A stretch of DNA of 64,000 nt from Antitrichia curtipendula (GCA_951230915.1 OX579635.1:48918001-48982000), one strand, 5' to 3'. Numbered from the stretch's first letter, positions 36,979 through 50,960 are shown. Made by a program: numbers and translations. Notes: generated from the sequence alone by a model not told the origin.

Positions 36979-38634
36979 TGGGATCCTCCGAGGGTTTGGG
37001 ATTGAAATGAAATACTAGTTCCCTTATTTTCTAATTCAAGTGGAACGGTATTTTATTGTAATGGGGACATGTAAATATGGATTGGCATTGAAAATTTCAA
37101 ATGAAATAGTATCCAAGTTGTTTTGAGTTCAAGAATTCCACTAGAAAACTTTACTTGTGTAATGGGATGCTTCGAGGGTTTGGAATTGAAATGAAATACT
37201 AGTTCCCTTATTTTCTAATTCAAGTGGAATGGTATTTTATTGTAATGGGGATATGTAAATATAGGTTGGGATTGAAAATTTTAACTGAAATAGTATCCAA
37301 GTTGTTTTGAAATCAAGCATTCCACTAGAAAACTTTATTTGTGTAATGGGATCCTACGAGGGTTTGGGATTGAAATGAAATACTAGTTCCCTTATTTTCT
37401 AATTCAAGTGGAATGGTATTTTATTGTAATGGCGATATGTAAATATGGATTGGGATTGAAAATTTCAAATGAAATAGTATCCAAGTTGTTTTGAATTCAA
37501 GCATTCCACTAGAAAATTTTATTTGTGTAATGGGATCCTACGAGGGTTTGGGATTGACATGAAATACTAGTTCCCTTATTTTCTAATTCAAGTGGAACGG
37601 TATTTTATTGTAATGGGGATATGTAAATATAGGTTGGGATTGAAAATTTCAAATGATATAGTATCCAAGTTGTTTTGAATTCAAGCATTCCACTAGAAAA
37701 CTTTATTTGTGTAATGGGATCCTACGTGGGTTTGGGATTGAAATGAAATACTAGTTCCCTTATTTTCTAATTCAAGTGGAATGGTATTTTATTGTAATGG
37801 GGATATGTAAATATGGATTGGCATTGAAAATTTCAAATGAAATAGTATCCAAGTTGTTTTGAGTTCAAGCATTCCACTAGAAAACTTTACTTGTGTAATG
37901 GGATCCTACGAGGGTTTGGTATTGACATAAAATACTAGTTCCCTTATTTTCTAATTCAAGTGGAACGGTAATTTATTGTAATGGGGATATGTAAATATAG
38001 GTTGGGATTGAAAATTTCAAATGATATAGTATCCAAGTTGTTTTGAATTCAAGCATTCCACTATAAAACTTTAATTGTGTAATGGGATCCTACGAGGGTT
38101 TGGGATTGAAATGAAATACTAGTTCCCTTATTTTCTAATTCAAGTGGAACGGTATTTTATTGTAATGGGGATATGTAAATATGGATTGGCATTGAAAATT
38201 TTAAAAGAAATAGTATCCAAGTTGTTTTGAAATCAAGTATTCCACTAGAAAACTTTATTTGTGTAATGGGATCCTACGTGGGTTTGGGATTGAAATGAAA
38301 TACTAGTTCCCTTATTTTCTAATTCAAGTGGAATGGTATTTTATTGTAATGGGGATATGTAAATATGGATTGGCATTGAAAATTTCAAATGAAATAGTAT
38401 CCAAGTTGTTTTGAGTTCAAGCATTCCACTAGAAAACTTTACTTGTGTAATGGGATCCTACGAGGGTTTGGGATTGAAATAAAATACTAGTTCCCTTATT
38501 TTCTAATTCAAGTGGAATGGTATTTTATTGTAATGGGGATATGTAAATATGGATTGGCATTGAAAATTTTAAAAGAAATAGTATCCAAGTTGTTTTGAAA
38601 TCAAGTATTCCACTAGAAAACTTTATTTGTGTAA

Positions 38635-40105
38635 TGGGATCCTACGTGGGTTTGGGATTGAAATGAAATACTAGTTCCCTTATTTTCTAATTCATGTGGA
38701 ATGGTATTTTATTGTAATGGGGATATGTAAATATGGATTGGCATTGAAAATTTTAAATGAAATAGTATCCAAGTTGTTTTGAAATCAAGTATTCCACTAG
38801 AAAACTTTATTTGTGTAATGGGATCCTACGAGGGTTTGGGATTGAAATGGAATACTAGTTCCTTATTTTCCAATTCAAGTGGAATGGTATTTTATTGTAA
38901 TGGGTCTATTAAAATATGGATTGGGATTGAAAATTTTAAATGAAATAATATCCAAGTTGTTTTGAGTTCAAGCATTCCACTAGAAAACTTTATTTGTGTA
39001 ATGGGATCCTACGAGGGTTTGGAATTGAAATGAAATACTAGTTCCCTTATTTTCTAATTCAAGTGGAATGGTATTTTATTGTAATGGGTCTATTATAATA
39101 TGGATTGGGATTGAAAATTTTAAATGAAATAATATCCAAGTTGTTTTGAGTTCAAGCATTCCACTAGAAAATTTTATTTGTGTAATGGGATCCTACGAGG
39201 GTTTGGAATTGAAATGAAATACTAGTTCCCTTATTTTCAAATTCAAGTGGAATGGTATTTTATTGTAATGGGGATATGTAAATATGGATTGGCATTGAAA
39301 ATTTTAAAAGAAATAGTATCCAAGTTGTTTTGAAATCAAGTATTCCACTAGAAAACTTTATTTGTGTAATGGGATCCTACGAGGGTTTGGAATTGAAATG
39401 AAATACTAGTTCCCTTATTTTCTAATTCAAGTGGAACGGTAGTTTATTGTAATGGGGATATGTAAATATGGATTGGGATTGAAAATTTTAAATGAAATAA
39501 TATCCAAGTTGTTTTGAGTTCAAGCATTCCACTAGAAAACTTTATTTGTGTAATGGGATCCTACGAGGGTTTGGAATTGAAATGAAATACTAATTCCCTT
39601 ATTTTCTAATTCAAGTGGAATGGTATTTTATTGTAATGGGGATATGTAAATATGGATTGGCATTGAAAATTTTAAAAGAAATAGTATCCAAGTTGTTTTG
39701 AAATCAAGTATTCCACTAGAAAACTTTATTTGTGTAATGGGATCCTACGAGGGTTTGGAATTGAAATGAAATACTAGTTCCCTTATTTTCTAATTCAAGT
39801 GGAACGGTATTTTATTGTAATGGGGATATGTAAATATGGATTGGCATTGAAAATTTTAAAAGAAATAGTATCCAAGTTGTTTTGAAATCAAGCATTCCAC
39901 TAGAAAACTTTATTTGTGTAATGGGATCCTACGAGGGTTTGGGATTGAAATGAAATACTAGTTCCCTTATTTTCTAATTCAAGTGGAATGGTATTTTATT
40001 GTAATGGGTCTATTAAAATAGGGATTGGGATTGAAAATTTCAAATGAAATAGTATCCAAGTTGTTTTGAGTTCAAGCATTCCACTAGAAAACTTTACTTG
40101 TGTAA
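38635..40105 (+). repeat. Eight-monomer segmental duplication, copy 1
   Basis: This matches 42,314-43,784 at an offset of 3,679 bases. The second unit in both has GAAATGGAATACTAG with a one-base-short TTCCTTATTTTCC, the third has TATTATAATATGG, the fourth has TTTTCAAATTC. The shared deletion makes common origin certain. The fifth unit has since changed: GGTAGTTTATTG here, GATATTATAATATGG in copy 2. Confidence 0.87.
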
Positions 40106-40473
40106 TGGGATCCTACGAGGGTTTGGAATTGAAATGAAATACTAGTTCCCTTATTTTCTAATTCAAGTGGAACGGTATTTTATTGTAATGGGGATATGTA
40201 AATATGGATTGGCATTGAAAATTTTAAAAGAAATAGTATCCAAGTTGTTTTGAATTCAAGCATTCCACTAGAAAATTTTATTTGTGTAATGGGATCCTAC
40301 GAGGGTTTGGAATTGAAATGAAATACTAGTTCCCTTATTTTCTAATTCAAGTGGAACGGTATTTTATTGTAATGGGGATATGTAAATATGGATTGGCATT
40401 GAAAATTTTAAAAGAAATAGTATCCAAGTTGTTTTGAAATCAAGTATTCCACTAGAAAACTTTATTTGTGTAA
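39738..40473 (+). repeat. Four-monomer (736 bp) tandem duplication, left copy
   Basis: Marked by TATTAAAATAGGG at 40,011, which recurs at 40,747, exactly four units later. The preceding units (GGAATTG, TTTTAAAAG, GAAATCAAGC) also match. The following unit differs (GGAACGG/TTTTAAAAG against GGAATGG/GGCGATATG), so identity covers about the first half. Confidence 0.75.
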
Positions 40474-41209
40474 TGGGATCCTACGAGGGTTTGGAATTGA
40501 AATGAAATACTAGTTCCCTTATTTTCTAATTCAAGTGGAACGGTATTTTATTGTAATGGGGATATGTAAATATGGATTGGCATTGAAAATTTTAAAAGAA
40601 ATAGTATCCAAGTTGTTTTGAAATCAAGCATTCCACTAGAAAACTTTATTTGTGTAATGGGATCCTACGAGGGTTTGGGATTGAAATGAAATACTAGTTC
40701 CCTTATTTTCTAATTCAAGTGGAATGGTATTTTATTGTAATGGGTCTATTAAAATAGGGATTGGGATTGAAAATTTTAAATGAAATAATATCCAAGTTGT
40801 TTTGAGTTCAAGCATTCCACTAGAAAACTTTATTTGTGTAATGGGATCCTACGAGGGTTTGGAATTGAAATGAAATACTAGTTCCCTTATTTTCTAATTC
40901 AAGTGGAATGGTATTTTATTGTAATGGCGATATGTAAATATGGATTGGGATTGAAAATTTCAAATGAAATAGTATCCAAGTTGTTTTGAATTCAAGCATT
41001 CCACTAGAAAATTTTATTTGTGTAATGGGATCCTACGAGGGTTTGGGATTGACATGAAATACTAGTTCCCTTATTTTCTAATTCAAGTGGAACGGTATTT
41101 TATTGTAATGGGGATATGTAAATATAGGTTGGGATTGAAAATTTGAAATGATATAGTATCCAAGTTGTTTTGAATTCAAGCATTCCACTATAAAACTTTA
41201 TTTGTGTAA
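40474..41209 (+). repeat. Four-monomer (736 bp) tandem duplication, right copy
   Basis: Second copy of the TATTAAAATAGGG pair. Its I-like unit has TTTTAAATGAAATAATATCC where the left copy has TTTCAAATGAAATAGTATCC, so the back half was replaced after the duplication. Confidence 0.7.
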
Positions 41210-42313
41210 TGGGATCCTACGAGGGTTTGGGATTGAAATGAAATACTAGTTCCCTTATTTTCTAATTCAAGTGGAACGGTATTTTATTGTAATGGGGATA
41301 TGTAAATATGGATTGGCATTGAAAATTTCAAATGAAATAGTATCCAAGTTGTTTTGAATTCAAGCATTCCACTAGAAAATTTTATTTGTGTAATGGGATC
41401 CTACGAGGGTTTGGGATTGACATGAAATACTAGTTCCCTTATTTTCTAATTCAAGTGGAACGGTATTTTATTGTAATGGGGATATGTAAATATGGATTGG
41501 GATTGAAAATTTTAAAAGAAATAGTATCCAAGTTGTTTTGAAATCAAGTATTCCACTAGAAAACTTTATTTGTGTAATGGGATCCTACGTGGGTTTGGGA
41601 TTGAAATGAAATACTAGTTCCCTTATTTTCTAATTCAAGTGGAATGGTATTTTATTGTAATGGCGATATGTAAATATGGATTGGGATTGAAAATTTCAAA
41701 TGAAATAGTATCCAAGTTGTTTTGAATTCAAGCATTCCACTAGAAAATTTTATTTGTGTAATGGGATCCTACGAGGGTTTGGGATTGAAATGAAATACTA
41801 GTTCCCTTATTTTCTAATTCAAGTGGAATGGTATTTTATTGTAATGGGGATATGTAAATATGGATTGGCATTGAGAATTTCAAATGAAATAGTATCCAAG
41901 TTGTTTTGAATTCAAGCATTCCACTAGAAAACTTTACTTGTGTAATGGGATCCTACGAGGGTTTGGGATTGAAATGAAATACTAGTTCCCTTATTTTCTA
42001 ATTCAAGTGGTATGGTATTTTATTGTAATGGGGATATGTAAATATGGATTGGCATTGAAAATTTTAAAAGAAATAGTATCCAAGTTGTTTTGAAATCAAG
42101 TATTCCACTAGAAAACTTTATTTGTGTAATGGGATCCTACGTGGGCTTGGGATTGAAATGAAATACTAGTTCCCTTATTTTCTAATTCAAGTGGAATGGT
42201 ATTTTATTGTAATGGGGATATGTAAATATGGATTGGCATTGAAAATTTCAAATGAAATAGTATCCAAGTTGTTTTGAGTTCAAGAATTCCACTAGAAAAC
42301 TTTACTTGTGTAA

Positions 42314-43784
42314 TGGGATCCTACGAGGGTTTGGGATTGAAATGAAATACTAGTTCCCTTATTTTCTAATTCAAGTGGAATGGTATTTTATTGTAATGGG
42401 GATATGTAAATATGGATTGGCATTGAAAATTTTAAATGAAATAGTATCCAAGTTGTTTTGAAATCAAGTATTCCACTAGAAAACTTTATTTGTGTAATGG
42501 GATCCTACGAGGGTTTGGGATTGAAATGGAATACTAGTTCCTTATTTTCCAATTCAAGTGGAATGGTATTTTATTGTAATGGGTCTATTAAAATATGGAT
42601 TGGGATTGAAAATTTTAAATGAAATAATATCCAAGTTGTTTTGAGTTCAAGCATTCCACTAGAAAACTTTATTTGTGTAATGGGATCCTACGAGGGTTTG
42701 GAATTGAAATGAAATACTAGTTCCCTTATTTTCTAATTCAAGTGGAATGGTATTTTATTGTAATGGGTCTATTATAATATGGATTGGGATTGAAAATTTT
42801 AAATGAAATAATATCCAAGTTGTTTTGAGTTCAAGCATTCCACTAGAAAACTTTATTTGTGTAATGGGATCCTACGAGGGTTTGGAATTGAAATGAAATA
42901 CTAGTTCCCTTATTTTCAAATTCAAGTGGAATGGTATTTTATTGTAATGGGGATATGTAAATATGGATTGGCATTGAAAATTTTAAAAGAAATAGTATCC
43001 AAGTTGTTTTGAAATCAAGTATTCCACTAGAAAACTTTATTTGTGTAATGGGATCCTACGAGGGTTTGGAATTGAAATGAAATACTAGTTCCCTTATTTT
43101 CTAATTCAAGTGGAATGGTATTTTATTGTAATGGGGATATTATAATATGGATTGGGATTGAAAATTTTAAATGAAATAATATCCAAGTTGTTTTGAGTTC
43201 AAGCATTCCACTAGAAAACTTTATTTGTGTAATGGGATCCTACGAGGGTTTGGAATTGAAATGAAATACTAGTTCCCTTATTTTCTAATTCAAGTGGAAT
43301 GGTATTTTATTGTAATGGGGATATGTAAATATGGATTGGCATTGAAAATTTTAAAAGAAATAGTATCCAAGTTGTTTTGAAATCAAGTATTCCACTAGAA
43401 AACTTTATTTGTGTAATGGGATCCTACGAGGGTTTGGAATTGAAATGAAATACTAGTTCCCTTATTTTCTAATTCAAGTGGAACGGTATTTTATTGTAAT
43501 GGGGATATGTAAATATGGATTGGCATTGAAAATTTTAAAAGAAATAGTATCCAAGTTGTTTTGAAATCAAGCATTCCACTAGAAAACTTTATTTGTGTAA
43601 TGGAATCCTACGAGGGTTTGGGATTGAAATAAAATACTAGTTCCCTTATTTTCTACTTCAAGTGGAATGGTATTTTATTGTAATGGGTCTATTAAAATAT
43701 GGATTGGCATTGAAAATTTCAAATGAAATAATATCCAAGTTGTTTTGAGTTCAAGCATTCCACTAGAAAACTTTATTTGTGTAA
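42314..43784 (+). repeat. Eight-monomer segmental duplication, copy 2
   Basis: Counterpart of 38,635-40,105, twenty units downstream. It keeps the private one-base deletion near 42,541 and TATTATAATATGG at 42,770. Its first unit has CTACGAGG where copy 1 has CTACGTGGG, and its eighth starts TGGAATCC. Confidence 0.87.
43049..43600 (+). repeat. Three-monomer block with seven-unit offset, copy 1
   Basis: A unit with GATATTATAATATGG, then two GGAATTG units with TTGGCATTG and TTTTAAAAG (GGAATGG then GGAACGG). The trio recurs at +1,288 bases (seven units) at 44,337-44,888. Confidence 0.8.
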
Positions 43785-44336
43785 TGGGATCCTACGAGGG
43801 TTTGGAATTGAAATGAAATACTAGTTACCTTATTTTCTAATTCAAGTGGAATGGTATTTTATTGTAATGGGTCTAATAAAATATGGATTGGGATTGAAAA
43901 TTTTAAATGAAATAGTATCCAAGTTGTTTTGAAATCAAGCATTCCACTAGAAAACTTTATTTGTGTAATGGGATCCTATGAGGGTTTGGGATTGAAATGA
44001 AATACTAGTTCCCTTATTTTCTAATTCAAGTGGAACGGTATTTTATTATAATGGGGATATGTAAATATAGGTTGGGATTGAAAATTTCAAATGAAATAGT
44101 ATCCAAGTTGTATTGAATTCAAGCATTCCACTAGAAAACTTTATTTGTGTAATGGGATCCTACGAGGGTTTGGGATTGAAATGAAATACTAGTTCCCTTA
44201 TTTTCTAATTCAAGTGGAATGGTATTTTATTGTAATGGGGATATGTAAATATGGATTGGCATTGAAAATTTTAAAAGAAATAGTATCCAAGTTGTTTTGA
44301 AATCAAGTATTCCACTAGAAAACTTTATTTGTGTAA

Positions 44337-44888
44337 TGGGATCCTACGAGGGTTTGGAATTGAAATGAAATACTAGTTCCCTTATTTTCTAATTTAAGTG
44401 GAATGGTATTTTATTGTAATGGGGATATTATAATATGGATTGGGATTGAAAATTTTAAATGAAATAATATCCAAGGTGTTTTGAGTTCAAGCATTCCACT
44501 AGAAAACTTTATTTGTGTAATGGGATCCTACGAGGGTTTGGAATTGAAATGAAATACTAGTTCCCTTATTTTCTAATTCAAGTGGAATGGTATTTTATTG
44601 TAATGGGGATATGTAAATATGGATTGGCATTGAAAATTTTAAAAGAAATAGTATCCAAGTTGTTTTGAAATCAAGTATTCCACTAGAAAACTTTATTTGT
44701 GTAATGGGATCCTACGAGGGTTTGGAATTGAAATGAAATACTAGTTCCCTTATTTTCTAATTCAAGTGGAACGGTATTTTATTGTAATGGGGATATGTAA
44801 ATATGGATTGGCATTGAAAATTTTAAAAGAAATAGTATCCAAGTTGTTTTGAAATCAAGTATTCCACTAGAAAACTTTATTTGTGTAA
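44337..44888 (+). repeat. Three-monomer block with seven-unit offset, copy 2
   Basis: Counterpart of 43,049-43,600, with private changes CTAATTTAAG and CCAAGGTGTTTTG in its first unit. It shows local spread of the TATTATAAT variant, which first appears near 39,091. Confidence 0.8.
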
Positions 44889-46544
44889 TGGGATCCTACG
44901 AGGGTTTGGGATTGAAATGAAATACTAGTTCCCTTATTTTCAAATTCAAGTGGAACGGTATTTTATTGTAATGGGTCTATGTAAATATGGATTGGCATTG
45001 AAAATTTTAAAAGAAATAGTCTCCAAGTTGTTTTGAAATCAAGCATTCCACTAGAAAACTTTATTTGTGTAATGGGATCCTACGAGGGTTTGGGATTGAA
45101 ATGAAATACTAGTTCCCTTATTTTCTAATTCAAGTGGAATGGTATTTTATTGTAATGGGTCTATTAAAATATGGATTGGGATTGAAAATTTTAAATGAAA
45201 TAGTATCCAAGTTGTTTTGAGTTCAAGCATTCCACTAGAAAACTTTATTTGTGTAATGGGATCCTACGAAAGTTTGGGATTGAAATGAAATACTAGTTCC
45301 CTTATTTTCTAATTCAAGTTGAACGGTATTTTATTGTAATGGGGATATGTAAATATAGGTTGGGATTGAAAATTTCAAATGAAATAGTATCCAAGTTGTA
45401 TTGAATTCAAGCATTCCACTAGAAAACTTTATTTGTGTAATGGGATCCTACGAGGGTTTGGGATTGAAATGAAATACTAGTTCCCTTATTTTCTAATTCA
45501 AGTGGAACGGTATTTTATTGTAATGGGGATATGTAAATATGGATTGGGATTGAAAATTTTAAAAGAAATAGTATCCAAGTTGTATTGAATTCAAGCATTC
45601 CACTAGAAAACTTTATTTGTGTAATGGGATCCTACGAGGGTTTGGGATTGAAATGAAATACTAGTTCCCTTATTTTCTAATTCAAGTGGAACGGTATTTT
45701 ATTGTAATGGGGATATGTAAATATAGGTTGGGATTGAAAATTTCAAATGAGATAGTATCCAAGTTGTATTGAATTCAAGCATTCCACTAGAAAACTTTAT
45801 TGGTGTAATGAAATCCTACGAGGGTTTGGGATTGAAATGAAATACTAGTTCCCTTATTTTCTAATTCAAGTGGAACGGTATTTTATTGTAATGGGGATAT
45901 GTAAATATGGATTGGCATTGAAAATTTTAAAAGAAATAGTATCCAAGTTGTTTTGAAATCAAGTATTCCACTAGAAAACTTTATTTGTGTAATGGGATCC
46001 TACGAGGGTTTGGGATTGAAATGAAATACTAGTTCCCTTATTTTCTAATTCAAGTGGAACGGTATTTTATTGTAATGGGGATATGTAAATATAGATTGGG
46101 ATTGAAAATTTCAAATGAAATAGTATCCAAGTTGTATTGAATTCAAGCATTCCACTAGAAAACTTTATTTGTGTAATGGGATCCTCCGAGGGTTTGGGAT
46201 TGAAATGAAATACTAGTTCCCTTATTTTCTAATTCAAGTGGAATGGTATTTTATTGTAATCGGGATATGTAAATATGGATTGGCATTGAAAATTTTACAT
46301 GAAATAGTATCCAAGTTGTTTTGAATTCAAGCATTCCACTAGAAAACTTTATTTGTGTAATGGGATCCTACGAGGGTTTGGGATTGAAATGAAATACTAG
46401 TTCCCTTATTTTCTAATTCAAGTGGAACGGTATTTTATTGTAATGGGGATATGTAAATATGGATTGGCATTGAAAATTTTAAATGAAATAGTATTCAAGT
46501 TGTTTTGAATTCAAGCATTCCACTAGAAAACTTTACTTGTGTAA

Positions 46545-47464
46545 TGGGATCCTACGAGGGTTTGGGATTGAAATGAAATACTAGTTCCCTTATTTTCTAA
46601 TTCAAGTGGAACGGTATTTTATTGTAATGGGTCTATGTAAATATGGATTGGCATTGAAAATTTTAAAAGAAATAGTATCCAAGTTGTTTTGAAATCAAGC
46701 ATTCCACTAGAAAACTTTATTGGTGTAATGGAATCCTACGAGGGTTTGGGATTGAAATGAAATACTAGTTCCCTTATTTTCTAATTCAAGTGGAACGGTA
46801 TTTTATTGTAATGGGGATATGTAAATATGGATTGGCATTGAAAATTTTACATGAAATAATATCCAAGTTGTTTTGAAATCAAGCATTCCACTAGATAACT
46901 TTATTTGTGTAACGGGATCCTACGAGGGTTTGGAATTGAAATGAAATACTAGTTCCCTTATGTTCTAATTCAAGTGGAACGGCATTTTATTGTAATAAAG
47001 ATATGTAAATATAGGTTGGGATTGGAAATTTTAAATGAAATAGTATCCAAGTTGTTTTGAATTCAAGCATTCCACTAGAAAACTTTATTTGTGTAATGGG
47101 ATCCTACGAGGGTTTGGGATTGAAATGAAATACTAGTTCCCTTATTTTCTAATTCAAGTGGAACGGTATTTTATTGTAATGGGTCTATGAAAATATGGAT
47201 TGGGATTGAAAATTTTAAATGAAATAATATCCAAGTTGTTTTGAGTTCAAGAATTCCACTAGAAAACTTTATTTGTGTAATGGGATCCTACGAGGGTTTG
47301 GAATTGAAATGAAATACTAGTTCCCTTATGTTCTAATTCAAGTGGAACGGCATTTTATTGTAATGGGGATATGTAAATATGGATTGGCATTGAAAATTTT
47401 AAAAGAAATAGTATCCAAGTTGTTTTGAATTCAAGCATTCCACTAGAAAACTTTATTTGTGTAA
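46545..47464 (+). repeat. P-Q-R five-monomer block, first copy
   Basis: P (TTTTAAAAG, GAAATCAAGC, TTATTGGTGTAATGG); Q (TGGAATCC, TTTTACATG, CTAGATAAC, GTAACGGG); R (GGAATTG, TTATGTTC, GGCATTTTATTG, GTAATAAAGATATG, GGATTGGAAAT); then a GTCTATGAAAATATGG unit and a second TTATGTTC unit. R is the only type with GTAATAAAG where other monomers have GTAATGGGG. The five-unit order recurs at 51,697-52,616; the R units are 3,496, 4,232 and 5,152 bases downstream of this one. Confidence 0.87.
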
Positions 47465-49120
47465 TGGGAACCTACGAGGGTTTGGGATTGAAATGAAATA
47501 CTAGTTCCCTTATTTTCTAATTCAAGTGGAACGGTATTTTATTGTAATGGGTCTATGAAAATATGGATTGGGATTGAAAATTTTAAATGAAATAATATCC
47601 AAGTTGTTTTGAGTTCAAGCATTCCTTTAGAAAACTTTATTTGTGTAATGGGATCCTCCGAGGGTTTGGGATTGAAATGAAATACTAGTTCCCTTATTTT
47701 CTAATTCAAGTGGAATGGTATTTTATTGTAATGGGGATATGTAAATATGGATTGGCATTGAAAATTTTACATGAAATAGTATCCAAGTTGTTTTGAATTC
47801 AAGCATTCGACTAGAAAACTTTATTTGTGTAATGGGATCCTACGAGGGTTTGGGATTGAAATGAAATACTAGTTCCCTTATTTTCTAATTCAAGTGGAAC
47901 GGTATTTTATTGTAATGGGGATATGTAAATATGGATTGGCATTGAAAATTTTAAAAGAAATAGTATCCAAGTTGTTTTGAAATCAAGTATTCCACTAGAA
48001 AACTTTATTTGTGTAATGGGATCCTACGAGGGTTTGGGATTGAAATGAAATACTAGTTCCCTTATTTTCTAATTCAAGTGGAACGGTATTTTATTGTAAT
48101 GGGGATATGTAAATATGGATTGGCATTGAAAATTTTAAAAGAAATAGTCTCCAAGTTGTTTTGAAATCAAGCATTCCACTAGAAAACTTTATTTGTGTAA
48201 TGGGATCCTACGAGGGTTTGGAATTGAAATGAAATACTAGTTCCCTTATTTTCTAATTCAAGTGGAATGGTATTTTATTGTAATGGGTCTATTAAAATAT
48301 GGATTGGGATTGAAAATTTTAAATGAAATAATATCCAAGTTGTTTTGAGTTCAAGCATTCCACTAGAAAACTTTATCTGTGTAATGGGATCCTACGAGGG
48401 TTTGGAATTGAAATGAAATACTAGTTCCCTTATTTTCTAATTCAAGTGGAATGGTATTTTATTGTAATGGGTCTATTAAAATATGGATTGGGATTGAAAA
48501 TTTTAAATGAAATAATATCCAAGTTGTTTTGAGTTCAAGCATTCCACTAGAAAACTTTATTTGTGTAATGGGATCCTACGAGGGTTTGGAATTGAAATGA
48601 AATACTAGTTCCCTTATTTTCTAATTCAAGTGGAATGGTATTTTATTGTAATGGGGATATGTAAATATAGGTTGGGATTGAAAATTTTAAATGAAATAGT
48701 ATCCAAGTTGTTTTGAAATCAAGCATTCCACTAGAAAACTTTATTTGTGTAATGGGATCCTACGAGAGTTTGGGATTGAAATGAAATACTAGTTCCCTTA
48801 TTTTCTAATTCAAGTGGAACTGTATTTTATTGTAATGGGGATATGTAAATATAGGTTGGGATTGAAAATTTCAAATGAAATAGTATCCATGTTGTATTGA
48901 ATTCAAGCATTCCACTAGAAAACTTTATTGGTGTAATGGAATCCTACGAGGGTTTGGGATTGAAATGAAATACTAGTTCCCTTATTTTCTAATTCAAGTG
49001 GAACGGTATTTTATTGTAATGGGGATATGTAAATATGGATTGGCATTGAAAATTTTAAAAGAAATAGTATCCAAGTTGTTTTGAAATCAAGTATTCCACT
49101 AGAAAACTTTATTTGTGTAA
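47465..49120 (+). repeat. Mixed satellite monomers
   Basis: Nine units of types shared with neighbouring blocks: CATTCCTTTAG near 47,624 (also at 34,742), TTTTACATG, TTTTAAAAG, two CTATTAAAA units, and an AGGTTGGG unit ending TTATTGGTGTAATGG. I see no clear HOR in it and no other sequence. Confidence 0.7.
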
Positions 49121-50040
49121 TGGGATCCTACGAGGGTTTGGGATTGAAATGAAATACTAGTTCCCTTATTTTCTAATTCAAGTGGAACGGTATTTTATTG
49201 TAATGGGTCTATGTAAATATGGATTGGCATTGAAAATTTTAAATGAAATAGTATTCAAGTTGTTTTGAATTCAACCATTCCACTAGAAAACTTTATTTGT
49301 GTAATGGGATCCTACGAGGGTTTGGGATTGAAATGAAATACTAGTTCCCTTATTTTCTAATTCAAGTGGAACGGTATTTTATTGTAATGGGGATATGTAA
49401 ATATGGATTGGGATTGAAAATTTTAAATGAAATAATATCCAAGTTGTTTTGAGTTCAAGCATTCCACTAGAAAACTTTATTTGTGTAATGGGATCCAACG
49501 AGGGTTTGGGATTGAAATGAAATACTAGTTCCCTTATTTTCTAATTCAAGTGGAACGGTATTTTATTGTAATGGGTCTATGTAAATATGGATTGGCATTG
49601 AAAATTTTAAATGAAATAGTATTCAAGTTGTTTGGAATTCAACCATTCCACTAGAAAACTTTATTTGTGTAATGGGATCCTACGAGGGTTTGGGATTGAA
49701 ATGAAATACTAGTTCCCTTATTTTCTAATTCAAGTGGAACGGTATTTTATTGTAATGGGTCTATGTAAATATGGATTGGCATTGAAAATTTTAAATGAAA
49801 TAGTATTCAAGTTGTTTTGAATTCAACCATTCCACTAGAAAATTTTATTTGTGTAATGGGATCCTACGAGGGTTTGGGATTGAAATGAAATACTAGTTCC
49901 CTTATTTTCTAATTCAAGTGGAATGGTATTTTATTGTAATGGGTCTATGTAAATATGGATTGGCATTGAAAATTTTAAATGAAATAGTATTCAAGTTGTT
50001 TTGAATTCAAGCATTCCACTAGAAAACTTTACTTGTGTAA
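49121..50040 (+). repeat. AGTATTCAAG monomer cluster
   Basis: Five units, four of which have AATAGTATTCAAG (elsewhere mostly AGTATCCAAG) with GGGTCTATG and TTGGCATTG; three also have TTCAACCATTCC. The unit at 49,489 has GGATCCAACGAGG. The type also appears at 46,361, 51,513, 58,873 and 59,609, so this is a local amplification of it. Confidence 0.78.
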
Positions 50041-50224
50041 TGGGATCCTACGAGGGTTTGGGATTGAAATGAAATACTAGTTCCCTTATTTTCTAATTCA
50101 AGTGGAACGGTATTTTATTGTAATGGGTCTATGTAAATATGGATTGGCATTGAAAATTTTACATGAAATAGTATCCAAGTTGTTTTGAAATCAAGCATTC
50201 CACTAGAAAACTTTATTGGTGTAA

Positions 50225-50960
50225 TGGAATCCTACGAGGGTTTGGGATTCAAATGAAATACTAGTTCCCTTATTTTCTAATTCAAGTGGAACGGTATTTT
50301 ATTGTAATGGGTCTATGTAAATATGGATTGGCATTGAAAATTTTACATGAAATACTATCCAAGTTGTTTTGAAATCAAGCATTCCACTAGATAACTTTAT
50401 TTGTGTAACGGGATCCTACGAGGGTTTGGAATTGAAATGAAATACTAGTTCCCTTATTTTCTAATTCAAGTGGAACGGCATTTTATTGTAATAAAGATAT
50501 GTAAATATAGGTTGGGATTGGAAATTTTAAATGAAATAGTATCCAAGTTGTTTTGAATTCAAGCATTCCACTAGAAAACTTTATTTGTGTAATGGGATCC
50601 TACGAGGGTTTGGGATTGAAATGAAATACTAGTTCCCTTATTTTCTAATTCAAGTGGAACGGTATTTTATTGTAATGGGGATATGTAAATATAGGTTGGG
50701 ATTGAAAATTTCAAATGAAATAGTATCCAAGTTGTTTTGAGTTCAAGCATTCCACTAGAAAATTTTATTTGTGTAATGGGATCCTACGAGGGTTTGGGAT
50801 TGAAATGAAATACTAGTTCCCTTATTTTCTAATTCAAGTGGAACGGTATTTTATTGTAATGGGTCTATGTAAATATGGATTGGCATTGAAAATTTTAAAA
50901 GAAATAGTATCCAAGTTGTTTTGAAATCAAGCATTCCACTAGAAAACTTTATTGGTGTAA
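50225..50960 (+). repeat. Q-R-S-P four-monomer HOR (736 bp), copy 1
   Basis: Q (TGGAATCC, CTAGATAAC), R (GTAACGGG, GTAATAAAG at 50,490), S (AGGTTGGG, GAGTTCAAGC, GAAAATTTTATTTG), P (GGGTCTATG, TTTTAAAAG, TTGGTGTAATGG). The order repeats at 50,961 with R exactly 736 bases later. R here has TTATTTTC instead of TTATGTTC. Confidence 0.88.

Larger units (their letters stand above)
36979..46544 (+). repeat. Satellite block IV: CTATTAAAA, CTACGTGGG and GGAATTG types
   Basis: Fifty-two monomers. Prominent variants are GGAATTGAAATG, GTCTATTAAAATATGG, TTGGCATTG with TTTTAAAAG, GAAATCAAGTATTCC, CTACGTGGG (from 37,715 to about 42,150) and TATTATAATATGG. It holds three detectable order repeats: a 20-unit offset (38,635 and 42,314), a 4-unit offset (39,738 and 40,474) and a 7-unit offset (43,049 and 44,337). 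Two units are one base short (near 38,861 and 42,541), both in the same TTCCTTATTTTCC type. There is nothing but satellite. Confidence 0.82.
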
